A stretch of DNA of 64,000 nucleotides from Beroe forskalii. Taxonomy: Eukaryota > Ctenophora > Nuda > Beroida > Beroidae. The notes beneath the pieces are model-generated. The model saw only the letters and a program-made list of their open reading frames with translations, was not told the origin of the DNA and did no database searches. Position 1 is the stretch's first letter; each line of letters opens with the position of its first letter. Shown here in pieces: positions 1-11,214 of the stretch. The DNA lies in assembly GCA_011033025.1 (NCBI GenBank), contig WFMF01000510.1:1-64000 (forward strand), given 5' to 3'. A program made the position numbers and the translations under genes.

Positions 1-300
1 TGCCTTTGCGATTTTAAACTTCAAGGTAATAATAATATTCCGGGTCATATCAACGGACTCAGTTTCGCCTTGTGAATGATGAATAAAATGGAAAATTCCA
101 CTTCTAGCGTCCTTATAAACCGAGAATATCGCGTCGCCTTAGCCAATATGAATACAAAAGTTAACATTCTGGGTCCTTATAAATAAACTCGAGGTTTCTA
201 CTTCTAGTTCTAGCCTTTGGGAATATAAAGGTAAACAATACAAATTCCGGATCCTTATGAATGATTAAAAACCGGAATTACGCTGCGGAATTCAGCCAAA
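1..300. other. Non-coding, AT-rich, weak internal repetition
   Basis: I see no gene. A phrase resembling ATTCCGG-TCCTTAT followed by AATGA recurs loosely near 36, 165 and 243, which may be remnants of a diverged repeat with a period of roughly 80-130 bp. The match is too weak to define a unit. Confidence 0.3.
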
Positions 301-369
301 TGCAAAATTTGCCAATTGTGACACTGCGCGGCACAAGCGCCGCGCAGTGTCACAATTGGCAAATTTTGC
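301..369. repeat. Perfect 31-bp-arm palindrome (hairpin)
   Basis: The arm at 302-332 (begins GCAAAATTTGCCAATTGTGA) is the exact reverse complement of 339-369, with a 6-base spacer. Imperfect pairing continues outward. The structure could be a very short MITE or a recent inverted duplication; exact arm identity suggests recent origin or active homogenisation. Confidence 0.9.
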
Positions 370-455
370 GCCGAATGTTTGCAAATTCTTTTTCGGAGCG
401 CGCGAAATTCGTGATCGCGCGATAATTTGTTACTACGCAGCCACTGTGTGGAGAT

Positions 456-493
456 CCATTGGTGCCATTTAGTGGCACCATTGGCACCAATGG
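456..493. repeat. Nested GGTGCCA inverted repeats
   Basis: CCATTGGTGCCA (456-467) pairs exactly with TGGCACCAATGG (482-493). An inner GGTGCCA/TGGCACC hairpin lies at 461-479, so two alternative stems share bases. No gene is adjacent. Confidence 0.75.
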
Positions 494-709
494 CGCCATT
501 GGTGATATGTGCTACTCTGTATGACACTTTCGCCGTTTTCAGTTCCCCTAACCAGGTTGTCAGGCGTTGCCTGACCCCCTCGCGCGCGTGAAGCGCGCGC
601 GCCACGACTCGCAATTTAAAATTTCAAATAATGGGTCTGACGACGTCAGACAATAACCAGGGGCGTCGCTTGCGGCGCACTCCGTGCGCGTAACCAGGGT
701 CCTGGTTTG

Positions 710-1735
710 GGCAACGTTTTCAGGAAAAAACGCACGCATGCACAGCGTTTTCAAAAAACACGTGCCGCACGCGCGGCGCTTCAAAAAAACACATACAGCG
801 CGTGCAGCGTTTGCAAAGCAAAAACACGCGCACGCATCGGTCTATTCGTCTGTGAAGCGAAAACACACGCGCAACGTTTGCAAAGCAAAAAACGCGCCGC
901 GCAGCGTTTGCAAAGCAAAAACACGCGCCGCGCAGCGTTTGCAAAGCAAAAACACGCGCCGCGCAGCGTTTGCAAAGCAAAAACACGCTCCGCGCAGCGT
1001 TTGCAAAGCAAAAACACGCGCCGCGCAGCGTTTGCAAAGCAAAAACACGCGCCGCGCAGCGTTTGCAAAGCAAAACACGCGCCGCACAGCGTTTGCAAAG
1101 CAAAAACACGCGCCGCGCAGCGTTTGCAAAGCAAAATACGCGCCGCGCAGCGTTTGCGAAGCAAAAACATGCGCCGCGCAGCGTTTGCAAAGCAAAAACA
1201 CGCGCCACGCAGCGTTTGCAAAGCAAAAAAACCCGCCGCGCAGCGTTTGCAAAGCAAAAACACGCGCCGCGCAGCGTTTGCAAAGCAAAAACACGCGCCG
1301 CGCAGCGTTTGCAAAGCAAAAACACGCGCGCGCAGCGTTTGCAAAAACATGCGCGCGCGGCGTTTGCAAAGCAAAAACACGCGCGCCCAGCGTTTGCAAA
1401 GCAAAAACACGAGCGCCCAGCGTTTGCAAACACGCGCGCCCAGCGTTTGCAAACACGCGCGCCCAGCGTTTGCAAACACGCCGCGCCCGCGTTTTCAAAG
1501 AAAACACACGCGCGCAGCGTTTTCAAAGAAAAACACGCGCGCGCTTGCCAGACGTTGCCTGCGAGTCGGGGCGCGCGCGCGAGGGGGCCAGGCAACGCCT
1601 GGCAAGCGCGCGCAGTGTTTTTAAAGAAAAATAAGCGCGCGCAGCGATTTTAAAGAAAAACACGCGCGCGCATCGTTTTCAAAGAAAAAAAACGCGCGCG
1701 CAGCGTTTTCAAAGGAAAAAACGCCGCGCCCGTGT
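710..1735. repeat. GC-rich minisatellite, 31-bp unit
   Basis: About 25-30 tandem copies of a unit with core GCAGCGTTTGCAAAGCAAAA followed by ACACGCGCCGC. Most central units (about 890-1330) are 31 bp and nearly identical. Units shorten and diverge toward the right: 1330-1500 contains about 17-25-bp versions and after 1500 the core becomes TTTTCAAAGAAAA. Since 31 is not a multiple of three and the unit has no stop in any frame, all six frames stay open for 200-300 codons. The arginine/alanine/lysine-rich (plus strand) or cysteine/alanine/phenylalanine-rich (minus strand) translations are artefacts of the repeat, not proteins. The CpG-rich GC content contrasts sharply with the AT-rich flank that starts near 1740. 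Confidence 0.93.
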
Positions 1736-4700
1736 TTTTGAAACCCTAGTGAATTAACAATTACAAATTAAGATATTACACTCATATTGATTATTTACAA
1801 AATTAAAGAGGTTTTAAAAATCAATATTGAATATCGAATATGTACATTTTATATTTAAGAACGTAACAAAATATCTTAAATAATCACGAATTATTTTGTA
1901 AGGCGGTCATCGGATCAGTCTCATTGCACATTGCATGGGATTCTACATTCAATTCCGTACATGATCCTTTGACCTATATTGATGCGTCTGCTGGTGTATG
2001 TATTTCAAATTAAAAGTACAAAGGTAAGTTAGTTTTACATCTCTGTAGTTTTAGAGCTATAATTGCAGACCTGAAGATGTCTTAGAACGACGAACTTGAT
2101 TGTCATTGAAGGACCACATCGTTATCGCATTTGCACTTTTAACACTGGGTCAAAAGAGAATAAATCATGTACCCGCTAATTGTAATCATGCGACTCTTAT
2201 TCAACGAACCGATCAATATACTCAACGAAATTGAAAAGATTTCGTAAAAACTTCACTCCCACTCCAAAACGACTGTCTAAAGCTCTTAACCTGTAAAGAG
2301 CTCTTACGTCTTACTCACGCACCTCCAGGATCCTTAAAAGCGTTTCAGATGTTAACTGTCAGTCAATTGTTAAAGCGTTTCAGGAATAATGTGTCCTCTG
2401 TCAGAGATCCAAATCCTCCCGATCACTGCCCCTAGAGTGTGCCGCGTGGGTGCACCTCCTGAAAATTAGAGAAATTTAGTGACCTGAGTTGGAGAGAAAT
2501 GGGCGAACTATTTTAATAAATCGTGATTCAAATATAAGTTTTTAAATTTATATCAATAACATGATTATTGATTTGGAAAATTAGACACAAAAATGGAAAG
2601 ATTCAGATAAATGTTTTGGTCTACGTTGAATAAACGTATTCATCTCCAATCTTTCAATGGAGATGAGTCAAGTCTAGACTTTGGACTAACGTATAATAAT
2701 AACCTACTTCTGACGTTTTCCATTTTTATTAGGTACAGTTACAGTCGTAGTAGAATGAAGTCAGGCAGAAACAGATGGAGAAATTCACTGGGCATTTTAA
2801 ATAGTTAAATACTGCGTATTATCTCATTATCTCTTCATAATCACATAGAATTAATTGCAAAGGAAATATTCCACGCGCGTACAAGAAACGACTTTATTCC
2901 ACATTTGATAACAATTTTCTCATCTGGCATTTCGGTTGGAAATCAAACCACAAAGCCAACATTTAGCTTTTTGTTTGAGGCCTCCTCCAGAAATAAAGTG
3001 GTCCTTCTTGTAATTTGTGCTTTGTCAAAGTGGAGATTTCGTGTCTGATACCGATCAGTGATGCTCAGTCTGTTTTGAATCTCAAACATTTTACGTAAAA
3101 ATGTTGAAATATTCTTGCCATGGAAAGACCACAAAAATGCATCTAGCGTTGAATTCACGTTCTGCTAAGTCGATACTATACGCCCACTATACATATCACA
3201 CTCAGTACACAATGTTTACTGTGCGTGATATGTATAGTGCATACTATATGTAACACACACAAAATAAACCATACATACCACACATATACATATCACACTT
3301 CATATACCTATTCTCTGCATGTCTTATAGCATCACACATTATTGCTAAGACTGTGCTCGGTGCCTTTCTAAGAAGTTAGCCCTAGTGTCCCACACTGAGA
3401 GAGCACAGCAAATACCATGAACCACTGCACTCTCAGCGCTATTAACAATAATATCATCATGAGTACGCCGGGTAGTCCAATGATTAACGCTTTAATATTG
3501 CGAGAGCGATTACATGCGTGATATCATTATCATTGTGTTAGATGAATTGCATAGTGCAAGGGATCGCAGTAAATCACTGTGGAAATTTTAAGAAAATATT
3601 ACATTATATAAGAAGCACACCTCTCAGTAATCATGTGATAGTGGTGTTGTTACGTGGTGTGTAGTGGCTTGCATTGTTACGTGGTGTGTAGTGGCTTGCA
3701 TTGTTTCGTGGAATCGTGGATAGTCCAATAGCTAAATTGATAAAATGTGGACATGCAATCGCTATCTGTCAATTGTCCACTGGACAGTAACCGATGGATG
3801 CTGTAGGTCACCGTAGGTTTTAGGGTTTGGTTTCGGCTAGTGGAGTCCAAGATCGCCACATTTCATAAGTTGACGTCATATGATTTGTATATAGGTCCCA
3901 AGAAGCCCATCCACCCCCGGAGAATGTTTCTAAGATGTGGCTCTAAGATTAGATAGTAGAAATCACTATCTAGGGTGGTGGGCTCATGGAATAGTGCCAA
4001 AACATGCAAAGTGTGATTTATCCACTTCCAATGTCCCCTTCCAAGGTTCACATCACAGGTTCACAGGTCTTCTCACAACCAGGTGGTAACCTTTGCGGGG
4101 CCTCCTCACAATCCTAAACTAAGTACCTGCACTTAGCACAATGATCACAGTGCCTACTCCTCGAGTAGTTAGTCAGATCAAATGAGTCAAATTAAATAGT
4201 ATTCGGCTGGAAATACGATCATTACTTCGTAACTACATTGCTACAAATGTAGTCATGAAAGTAGTTCTATTTACAAGTTACAGCCATATGTTGCTTGAAT
4301 TCTAGTTTTGTAATAGAAAAAACAATTGCGTTTTTACTTTTTAGAGTATTAGTTATGTTCAGTTGGTAAGTAAAGTTACGTTTTTCAGTTTTAACACTAC
4401 TTGCTATGGAAAATTGACCAGTCGTCTGATGAACGCATCCTTGCTAACCTTCAAAAATTTGTCTAAAAATTCAAAATTTTTCTTCTCAATAAGTTTTTGA
4501 CTCGATATGTTTTTCGTTTTTCACAATATTTTGGCCTTTACTGGTCTCACATGATTCCGGGCACTGAGTACAGTGGCCGGATATGGGTTAATCTGTTCGG
4601 TCTGCACTGAATTTATCAGATCTAGCTCAGATAATATTATTATCAGGGAGCTATTACCCCGTTAAGAACCTGCCCCAGGGAACACAGAGTATAAGACTAA

Positions 4701-5019
4701 GTCTATGCGCTGTACACACTGTACAACTCATAAACCTTCCCATATAGACGCGTAGAGGGCATCACCAATAACAATACACTTTAAATACCACAGTAAATCA
4801 TGAGTCAGCTCCTCAAAGCCCGGCTACAGATACCTCACATACCGCCGCAGTGAGCTTCTGCCTTTGAGCATGCCAAGTGCCGACCTATTCACAAATACAT
4901 AGGGACTTCACCCATTCAATCATTCACAAATGTCCCAGTGAAAAGCGTTATCAATTACTCACCGAATCCTTTGCAACGATCAATGATTACTCACACGACA
5001 GTCACTTAGTCAAGCACTC
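1736..5019. other. Intergenic, no gene recognised
   Basis: AT-rich sequence without a convincing coding region; the short open frames (up to about 70 codons) have no recognisable protein features. The only clear structure is a perfect 15-bp inverted repeat, CACTATACATATCAC at 3185-3199 with its reverse complement at 3225-3239. A 26-bp direct repeat around GTTACGTGGTGTGTAGTGGC occurs twice at about 3650-3705. Confidence 0.6.
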
Positions 5020-5300
5020 AATCCCCAGTCACTCACTCACTCACCCTCTCATTTTTCACTTACTCACTTACTCAATACTGACTCACTCACTCACTCACTC
5101 AATCACTCGCTTACTCATTCACTCACTCATTCACTCACTCACTAACTCACTCTTCCACTCATTCATATATCAATTCACTCAATCACTCACTCGCTCACTT
5201 ACTCATTCATTCACTCATTCACTCTCTCAATCATTAACTCGCCCACTCGCTCACTCAGTAACTCAACAACTCACTCAATCGATCCCTCACCCACTCATTC
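5020..5300. repeat. ACTC/ATTC microsatellite tract
   Basis: Imperfect tandem copies of ACTC with interspersed ATTC and AATC variants run through this stretch. A 206-codon open frame over 4877-5497 on the plus strand is a by-product: its translation is a monotonous Ser-Leu-Thr-His string in the repeat and has no recognisable domain outside it. Confidence 0.9.
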
Positions 5301-5960
5301 AGAAACACAATTGCCACAGATTAGATATTTGCCCGGTTATGATTAATTTCCTTGATTTCAGGCTCCAAACCTTAGGACATTATGATAGACGGCCCTCGAT
5401 TTGCCACTTGTTATTGATCATTCATCTGTCTGCTTCCAAAGCAGCAGTCAATACCTTGAAATTGCGAAGACAGCGTTCTAAAACCAGACTCAGATAGTCA
5501 GATAGTGTTATCGTGGAGAAGCTAATCATTTCAGGCTAATAATTCCAAGCTAATTCCGTGATTTGATTAAACTTATAACGATAGACCACTTCGGTATAAG
5601 CTAAAGTTACGTGACCTATAATTCATACTTCATACGATTGTTCATAGGCTTGGTAGACTTATTTTTAATCCAGTAGATTATTTTTAATTCGTTGATTTTT
5701 TAATTCTTAATTGTTTTCAGCACCTGGAGATTTTCCAGTAAGCTTCCACATCGTCAAATCTAGGCTATAACAACCGTTTGTGCTTGTTTTCCAATTTTCG
5801 TGGTCTCATTAAACCGTTTTAATAATCCCATACGGAAACTTCAAATCTCCTCGACAAAAATTGCGTAATTTTAGAAAAGGCCCACAATTCCCAACAGAAA
5901 TGAAACCATTTCAGAAGACCCAATATTAGTTCTTCATACTTGGACAAATGGTCTCCTGGT
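5301..5960. repeat. Dispersed repeat, left part, with ACCATTTCAGAA motif
   Basis: No gene. From about 5780 the sequence resembles the stretches at 13,430-13,760, 42,070-42,410 and 53,550-53,900: a motif of the form AATGG-N-N-CCATTTC-GAA recurs (here near 5900). The element continues at 6374-6490 after interruption by the 5961-6373 MITE. The family is old and poorly conserved, and no termini could be defined. Confidence 0.45.
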
Positions 5961-6373
5961 AAATAGGTACTTTAGCGCAAGGCCTAATTGAGCGGCGAGC
6001 GCAAATGAGCTCAATTGGGGGCAATTAAATGCAAATGGGCGCGATTATTTGCCCTCTAGAAAATGGCTGGTTGCATATGAGTGCAAAATTTTACGCTCAA
6101 TTGCGCCCATTTCGCAGTCAGAGCGCAAATGGTAGCAGAAATTGAAAGACAGAAAAATGGGCGCAAATTTGCACTCAGTTTTTATGGGCGCAAAAATATT
6201 TGTGCTCTTTTGCGCTCAAACGGGCGCAAAAATTCATGGACAGAATAATTGGCACAAATGAGCGCAAACGAGCACAAATTGGGCGCAAATGAGCGCATTT
6301 GGACGCAACTGAACACTGAGCAGTGCCTGAGCGCAAATTCGCACCCAGTTAAAAGGCTTAAAAGTATCTATTT
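5961..6373. mobile_element. MITE with AAATAG-GTACTTT termini
   Basis: A 413-bp element. The left end AAATAGGTACTTTA matches the reverse complement of the right end (AAATAGATACTTTTA). Flanking GGT on both sides may be a short target duplication. Its interior is built from many copies of GAGCGCAAATG and GGGCGCAAAT in both orientations. No coding capacity, so it is non-autonomous. It interrupts an older dispersed repeat: a CATTTCAGAAG motif lies left of it and the related CTATTTCTGAAAAGG right of it. Confidence 0.75.
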
Positions 6374-8225
6374 GGTGGTCTCCTTTAGAAATTGCTTAAA
6401 AATCAAAATAGCTTGAAGGAAATGGCGCTATTTCTGAAAAGGACCGAGAGAAAAATTAAGCCATCGTTTGCCAAATTTGAAATTTTATTGATTCACTCGG
6501 TTTTTTAGAGCTGTCCAACCCCTGAAGATTATGAGAAGATCACATGCGATTCCCCCAATCTGCTCCCTCTATACGCTTGAAGAATGAAGCCCCAGAGCTC
6601 ACCGTCTACCCTGCCAAATTATCACTTAAAGTTAACATATGGCATATATTATTATTCCCACAATACGGAATACCTCCCTCAAACAGCTGCACCAGCTACT
6701 AGAAGTAGTACCTTTCAACCTGACGTTTTTGATGCGACCACTTCGACACGGGGGCTGCTGCTTTGTGGTGCTCCAGCTTTACTATTACCTACCACCGGGA
6801 ATACAATTTGCTGGTTTCGCAATATGTTTACCTACTCGGATACTTTGTGGAAGTCTGTTTGTTTGTGAAGTCTGTGTATTCATGCATTTTGGCGATTTGT
6901 GAAGTTTGAAAATTTATGAAGTTCGAAAATTTATGAAGTTTGACAATTTATGTTCTTCGAAAATTTATACAGTTTGGCATTTGATAATTGACACAACAGT
7001 ACATTTATGATCGTAAGTTTTTTGATTTCTCGATTTTTCAACCTTTCTTTAACGTGGGTAGAGGATTGTTCTGGCATCTATCATATTGAAGTCTCAACCA
7101 TGAAATTCCAATCGATCCTTTTCAAGTCTTGCAACATCAGGCCACACTGCACTAAGCAACCTGAGAGTGCATTGTGTCTTGTGAACATCTGGGATTTGTT
7201 CCATTGTCGATATTTATTATTTACACATTTTCAATGTGACGATTAAACTCAACATTCAGAATATTATTTCTAAACTAGTTTGTACGTGTTTCTTAGAGAA
7301 TGGAAGTTAAGTTAGTCATCAAATGCCATCTCAATGTCATGAGCTTCTTCTACCAAAAGATACCAATCTCCTCCTAATTATGGGGGATGAAGAGGTTCAA
7401 TAGCCTTCTATCTCTTAGTCATAAGAAGCTCAGGAGCCCTCTATCTCAACTAATAGCACTCTTCCCACCGTGAACTAATAATAGCAGCAGTTTGTTTAGG
7501 CGGTATTCTACATGTAAAATACACAATCTAAATACAATAAGCGTGCATCGTCCTGCATTGACGCTGTATACACAACAGTTGTTGTTGATGGATTGTGGAC
7601 AGTGCCCTCCTTAATATCTTAATATATGAGCATTGTGGCCCTCCCACCCTATCATAGCATGCAGGGTCCGATCAAATGAATAATATCATCATAACCATAT
7701 AATTATCTTATCAATTAATATGCTCCTGACCATTGAACATCTCCGCGGCTATCAAGCTATCTAGCTCATTGTACAGCACAGAAATCTAAATTACTCACAT
7801 CATCGAAGTTAAACATCTTTTATAACTTCTTCCGTTTGTTGATATTTTCTCTGTAATTCGTACATATATGTAGATGAGCGAACGTTCCAGGTCAATTTAG
7901 CAATTTTCGCCAGGTAGACAGCCACAGACACGGCTGATAAAAATAGCCATGGGTATTTTACACTTGCTTGCTTGACTCACCGACAGAAAATCCCGACCGG
8001 GCCGATTATTAAAAACAAAAACGGGAGTTGATGCACTTCCTATGACCAATGGTAACTCGCGTCACAGCTGGTAGCCACTTCTGTAAGAGCAAGCACTCCT
8101 GTTAGAGCAAGGTACACTCGAAGCAGGTACATTCAAAGCAGCTTGGCAAGGCGCGTCTGCGTTTCCTAAGATCAGTGGCACACAAGCGTTAAGATTCACA
8201 GGTGACGGTATTGAGTCAATACCGT
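6374..8225. other. Intergenic, no gene recognised
   Basis: The right part of the dispersed repeat reaches about 6490. Beyond it, open frames of 70-95 codons at 6584-7246 show no recognisable domain and overlap one another in different frames, so I do not call them genes. A short run of GAAGTTTGAAAATTTAT-like repeats lies at 6898-6975. Confidence 0.5.
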
Positions 8226-8412
8226 GGTGTCTCGATCTTTGAAAGTGCGGCGTGTTACGCCGCGCATGGGTACTTTTTGCGGCGCATGACAGCGCACAAA
8301 ATATGTGCTTACTATGTTTCGCACAGAAAGTAAATACTTTGCACGCTGTCACGGGCTGCAAAAAGTACCTCAGTGCGGCGTACTGCGCTGCACTTTCAAA
8401 GGTCGAGACACC
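8226..8412. mobile_element. GGTGTCTCGA-family MITE, copy 1
   Basis: A 187-bp element bounded by GGTGTCTCGATCTTTGAAAG and its inverted counterpart ending CTTTCAAAGGTCGAGACACC. Inside, GCGGCG-rich subterminal repeats and a core containing ACAGCGCACAAA are shared with copies at 35,467, 51,444 and 58,766. It has no coding capacity. Superfamily is uncertain because I see no clear target duplication. Confidence 0.85.
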
Positions 8413-11177
8413 AGGGTTCTGCAGAACAACAGGGAGCTCCGTCAGCCTCTTTCACATGTCATGAATCTCTACAGAACCTAGGCAGCTTCTTTTCACATGC
8501 CGTGATAGGAATCCCTGCTTCACATGTGAGTAGAATCTATGCAGACAGGCAGACAGGAAGACAGCTCTGTTGACAGATTCTTAACAGGGATTGCTGACAA
8601 CTTTGTGTTTTTGATACTTTTTTGCCATATGTTGTCAATATAGTTGTTGGGATAAATGTTAAAAGTGAGAATGTGGCTAAGACCCTAATTTAGCTCCGTA
8701 GTTTGTTCGTTGAGGAAAACTTGTTTGTGATTCCACTTTGAAAACAGGATTCCAAATGATTGGAATCTCATTTTAACGAGATTTGCTTTAAATTCTATCT
8801 TCACAATTCACATCCGGACTTTTACTGAACTTACCTCCTAATCCTAAGTTCAAAAATCCCCAAAGATATAAGAAGACTAACGGAAGATGCGCCATACCCG
8901 CCCATCAGATCTCCCCACCCAATCTCCCGCCGTAAAACAAACACCATGTTAGCCTCTTCAACACACTCCTGCACTATCTACTTGCCTGCACCAAATGTTC
9001 CCTTCTTTGTTGCCAATGTTGTTGATTGTATCCGCTGTTAACATGAGTATTTATCCCATTATCTGCTTTGATGTACCTGTGTCTGGACCCCCCAGGAATG
9101 GGTCAACCCACAGGAGGTAGTGTAGGGAACCACAACCATTCTGACAATGATTACATATGCATGATATGCACATTGTGAGTATGCATAATGTCCGAGAGGT
9201 CATTTTCCACGGTCTCTCACGTGGTAACACACCATTGCTGTAATTTACCAGGTTTCAAAGCACCGTATTACTTCATCAAATTCCACAGATACTCAGATAC
9301 TCAGTAGTCGCTACAAATTAGCATTAACATTACATTGAACTCACGGGTTGGAGGATGCCATCATCAAATCGCTATGCTGAGGCTAGATACTGCCCGCAAC
9401 CTCAGCCATTACATTATTCATACACAGCCTGAATAGGAGCCGCATCTTACCACCCTGATCCATATTAAAATGATTCACGCAGTACCTGGGGAAACTGAAC
9501 ATACACCAATGTAGAGTGTAGACTTGGGACACTCATACATAAACCCATACTTACGTACAGACATGCATTCATTATGTTTTCGCATACATATACATATTAC
9601 ATTCATACGTGGTCGTGCACTTCTAGTACATAGATGTACAGTGCACACGCGCGCACAGAAAACACGCGCACAGAAAACGCGTGCACAAAAACACACGCAC
9701 ACAGTGCACAAACGCGCACACCAAAAACCTTGCAACCACCCGCACAATAAAGACACACAGGCACTACAAACACACGGCCAAACACTATTTTTCGCAAACA
9801 GATGCACCGAATGCAGATCAAGCGACCTCTCTCTCACTCTGCATTACATACAGCCGTCACATCCCTGTCTCATCATTTAGAATGGGTGGTTCATAATGGG
9901 GCTGGAATGTGCCATCATTATATCATTATCACGAGCATCGGGACTAACTCGTCGCAACATTTCGATCTAGAGCTATTATTCAAGCTATTGATAGTGTCGC
10001 CAAGGTAAGGTAGCTCAGTGGCAACAAGCCAAAGATTTCTACAGACTTACATGCCACTTCCGTTACCCTAGACTAATATTTTCAACTCGAAATGAATTTA
10101 ATAATTTATTGATTATTCTCACTTTTGGAGTTTTTGTTTGCCGTTGTATCGTTTTTTAAATGATTTTCACTCGAATTGAAACTGTTCTTACTCCGTAACA
10201 TCCGCAACATCATACCGACGATCCATTGAACACGTCATAACTTTTCGTGATGTGATGATCCATTGAACACATGTTTAAATCAACGATGCACAAAGTTTGT
10301 GAACTTAATCAATATACTTGTTACACTACTCAAAATGTGCCTCATCAGACCATGTACCATGGCTATAAACAATGAATATCGGTTAAGCAAGTCAGACAAA
10401 CAACTAATTACCATGCTAAGAAAGTAACCACTCAACCATTCAAATACTTGTACTCTGAAGTGAGACCTTTGCTCTGTGTACCCACTCTTCTATTGAAGAA
10501 AGAGCCATCCTCCATTGATGATGTCAGAACTGATAACACCGGCCCGAATGGAGAACTTACTACAATGTGGTATCAAATATTTTCAGTTATCATGATTGAT
10601 TGATACTTTGAGATCTGTGCTGATACCTACGAGACGAAGTCGAGGCGGTTGCACAGATCGAAAAGTGAGAGGGTATTAATTCAATGCAGTTTTGGTTCAA
10701 TATAGAATTCAATATAGAATTCTTTGACGTTTTCCTGCGGGTCTATAATACATAGACACTTGCCTCATCCATATTGGATAAGACCGTCGTCCTGCGGGCT
10801 CGGGCCAAAAGCCGGATACATCCCTCGGGGCTCCGGCTTACGCCCTCGGGCAGTATCACACAGTGGACCTGATAACTGATAGGCGCGTGTCTCTGTATCA
10901 TAACCACTGCAGGGAGGAGTGAGAAAGCGGTTATTTAATCATTTCTCAAAAGTTACAATCTGTGATTCAAACCATGTCCTGATTATCTAACCAGTTACTA
11001 TGATAACACCGTGCCCTGATGGCCTGCCGTATATATCACACCTTCTCACTCTCACCACAGCCTAAACTCCTTTACTCCAACCCCACCGAAACTAAATTCC
11101 AGGTAATTACTGCAGGCAAATGGCACTGCTTTGAACCACACGACTGCGCTGAATATATTAAAAAGGCTCTGTAATAG
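8413..11177. other. Intergenic; short CA/CGCG-rich tract, no gene
   Basis: No gene recognised. A tract of GCGCACAGAAAACACGCGCA-like repeats lies at about 9638-9725 and opens overlapping frames on both strands that look spurious. TAGCTCAGTGG at about 10,010-10,020 fits a tRNA A box, but no B box or acceptor stem follows. A GC-rich hairpin with GCCGGAT and ATCCGGC-like arms sits at about 10,785-10,855. Confidence 0.5.
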
Positions 11178-11214
11178 GTCACGTGACCAGGTCACGTGAC
11201 TTTTTTCCTCCAAT
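11178..11214. promoter_or_regulatory. Two GTCACGTGAC boxes plus CCAAT
   Basis: GTCACGTGAC is present at 11,178-11,187 and again at 11,191-11,200, three bases apart, followed by CCAAT at 11,210. This 10-bp palindrome is the binding site of bHLH-leucine-zipper factors (USF, MITF/TFE); the same decamer is called CLEAR in vertebrates. Two perfect copies make a real regulatory site plausible. The nearest recognised coding start is the channel gene 2.8 kb downstream on the plus strand; an unrecognised 5' non-coding exon could lie between. Function is inferred only. Confidence 0.45.

Noticed and set aside
684-1653. Long arginine/alanine/lysine-rich and cysteine-rich open frames on both strands
   Set aside because: They are translations of the 31-bp minisatellite, which has no stop in any frame; all six frames are open.
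4877-5497. 206-codon Ser/Thr/His-rich open frame
   Set aside because: It is the translation of an ACTC microsatellite, with no recognisable domain outside the repeat.
6584-7246. Three open frames of 79-94 codons
   Set aside because: No recognisable domain; two overlap in different frames and none has plausible splice partners that I could see.
10003-10075. TAGCTCAGTGG, resembling a tRNA 5' half
   Set aside because: No B box, no acceptor stem pairing; at best a tRNA-derived fragment.
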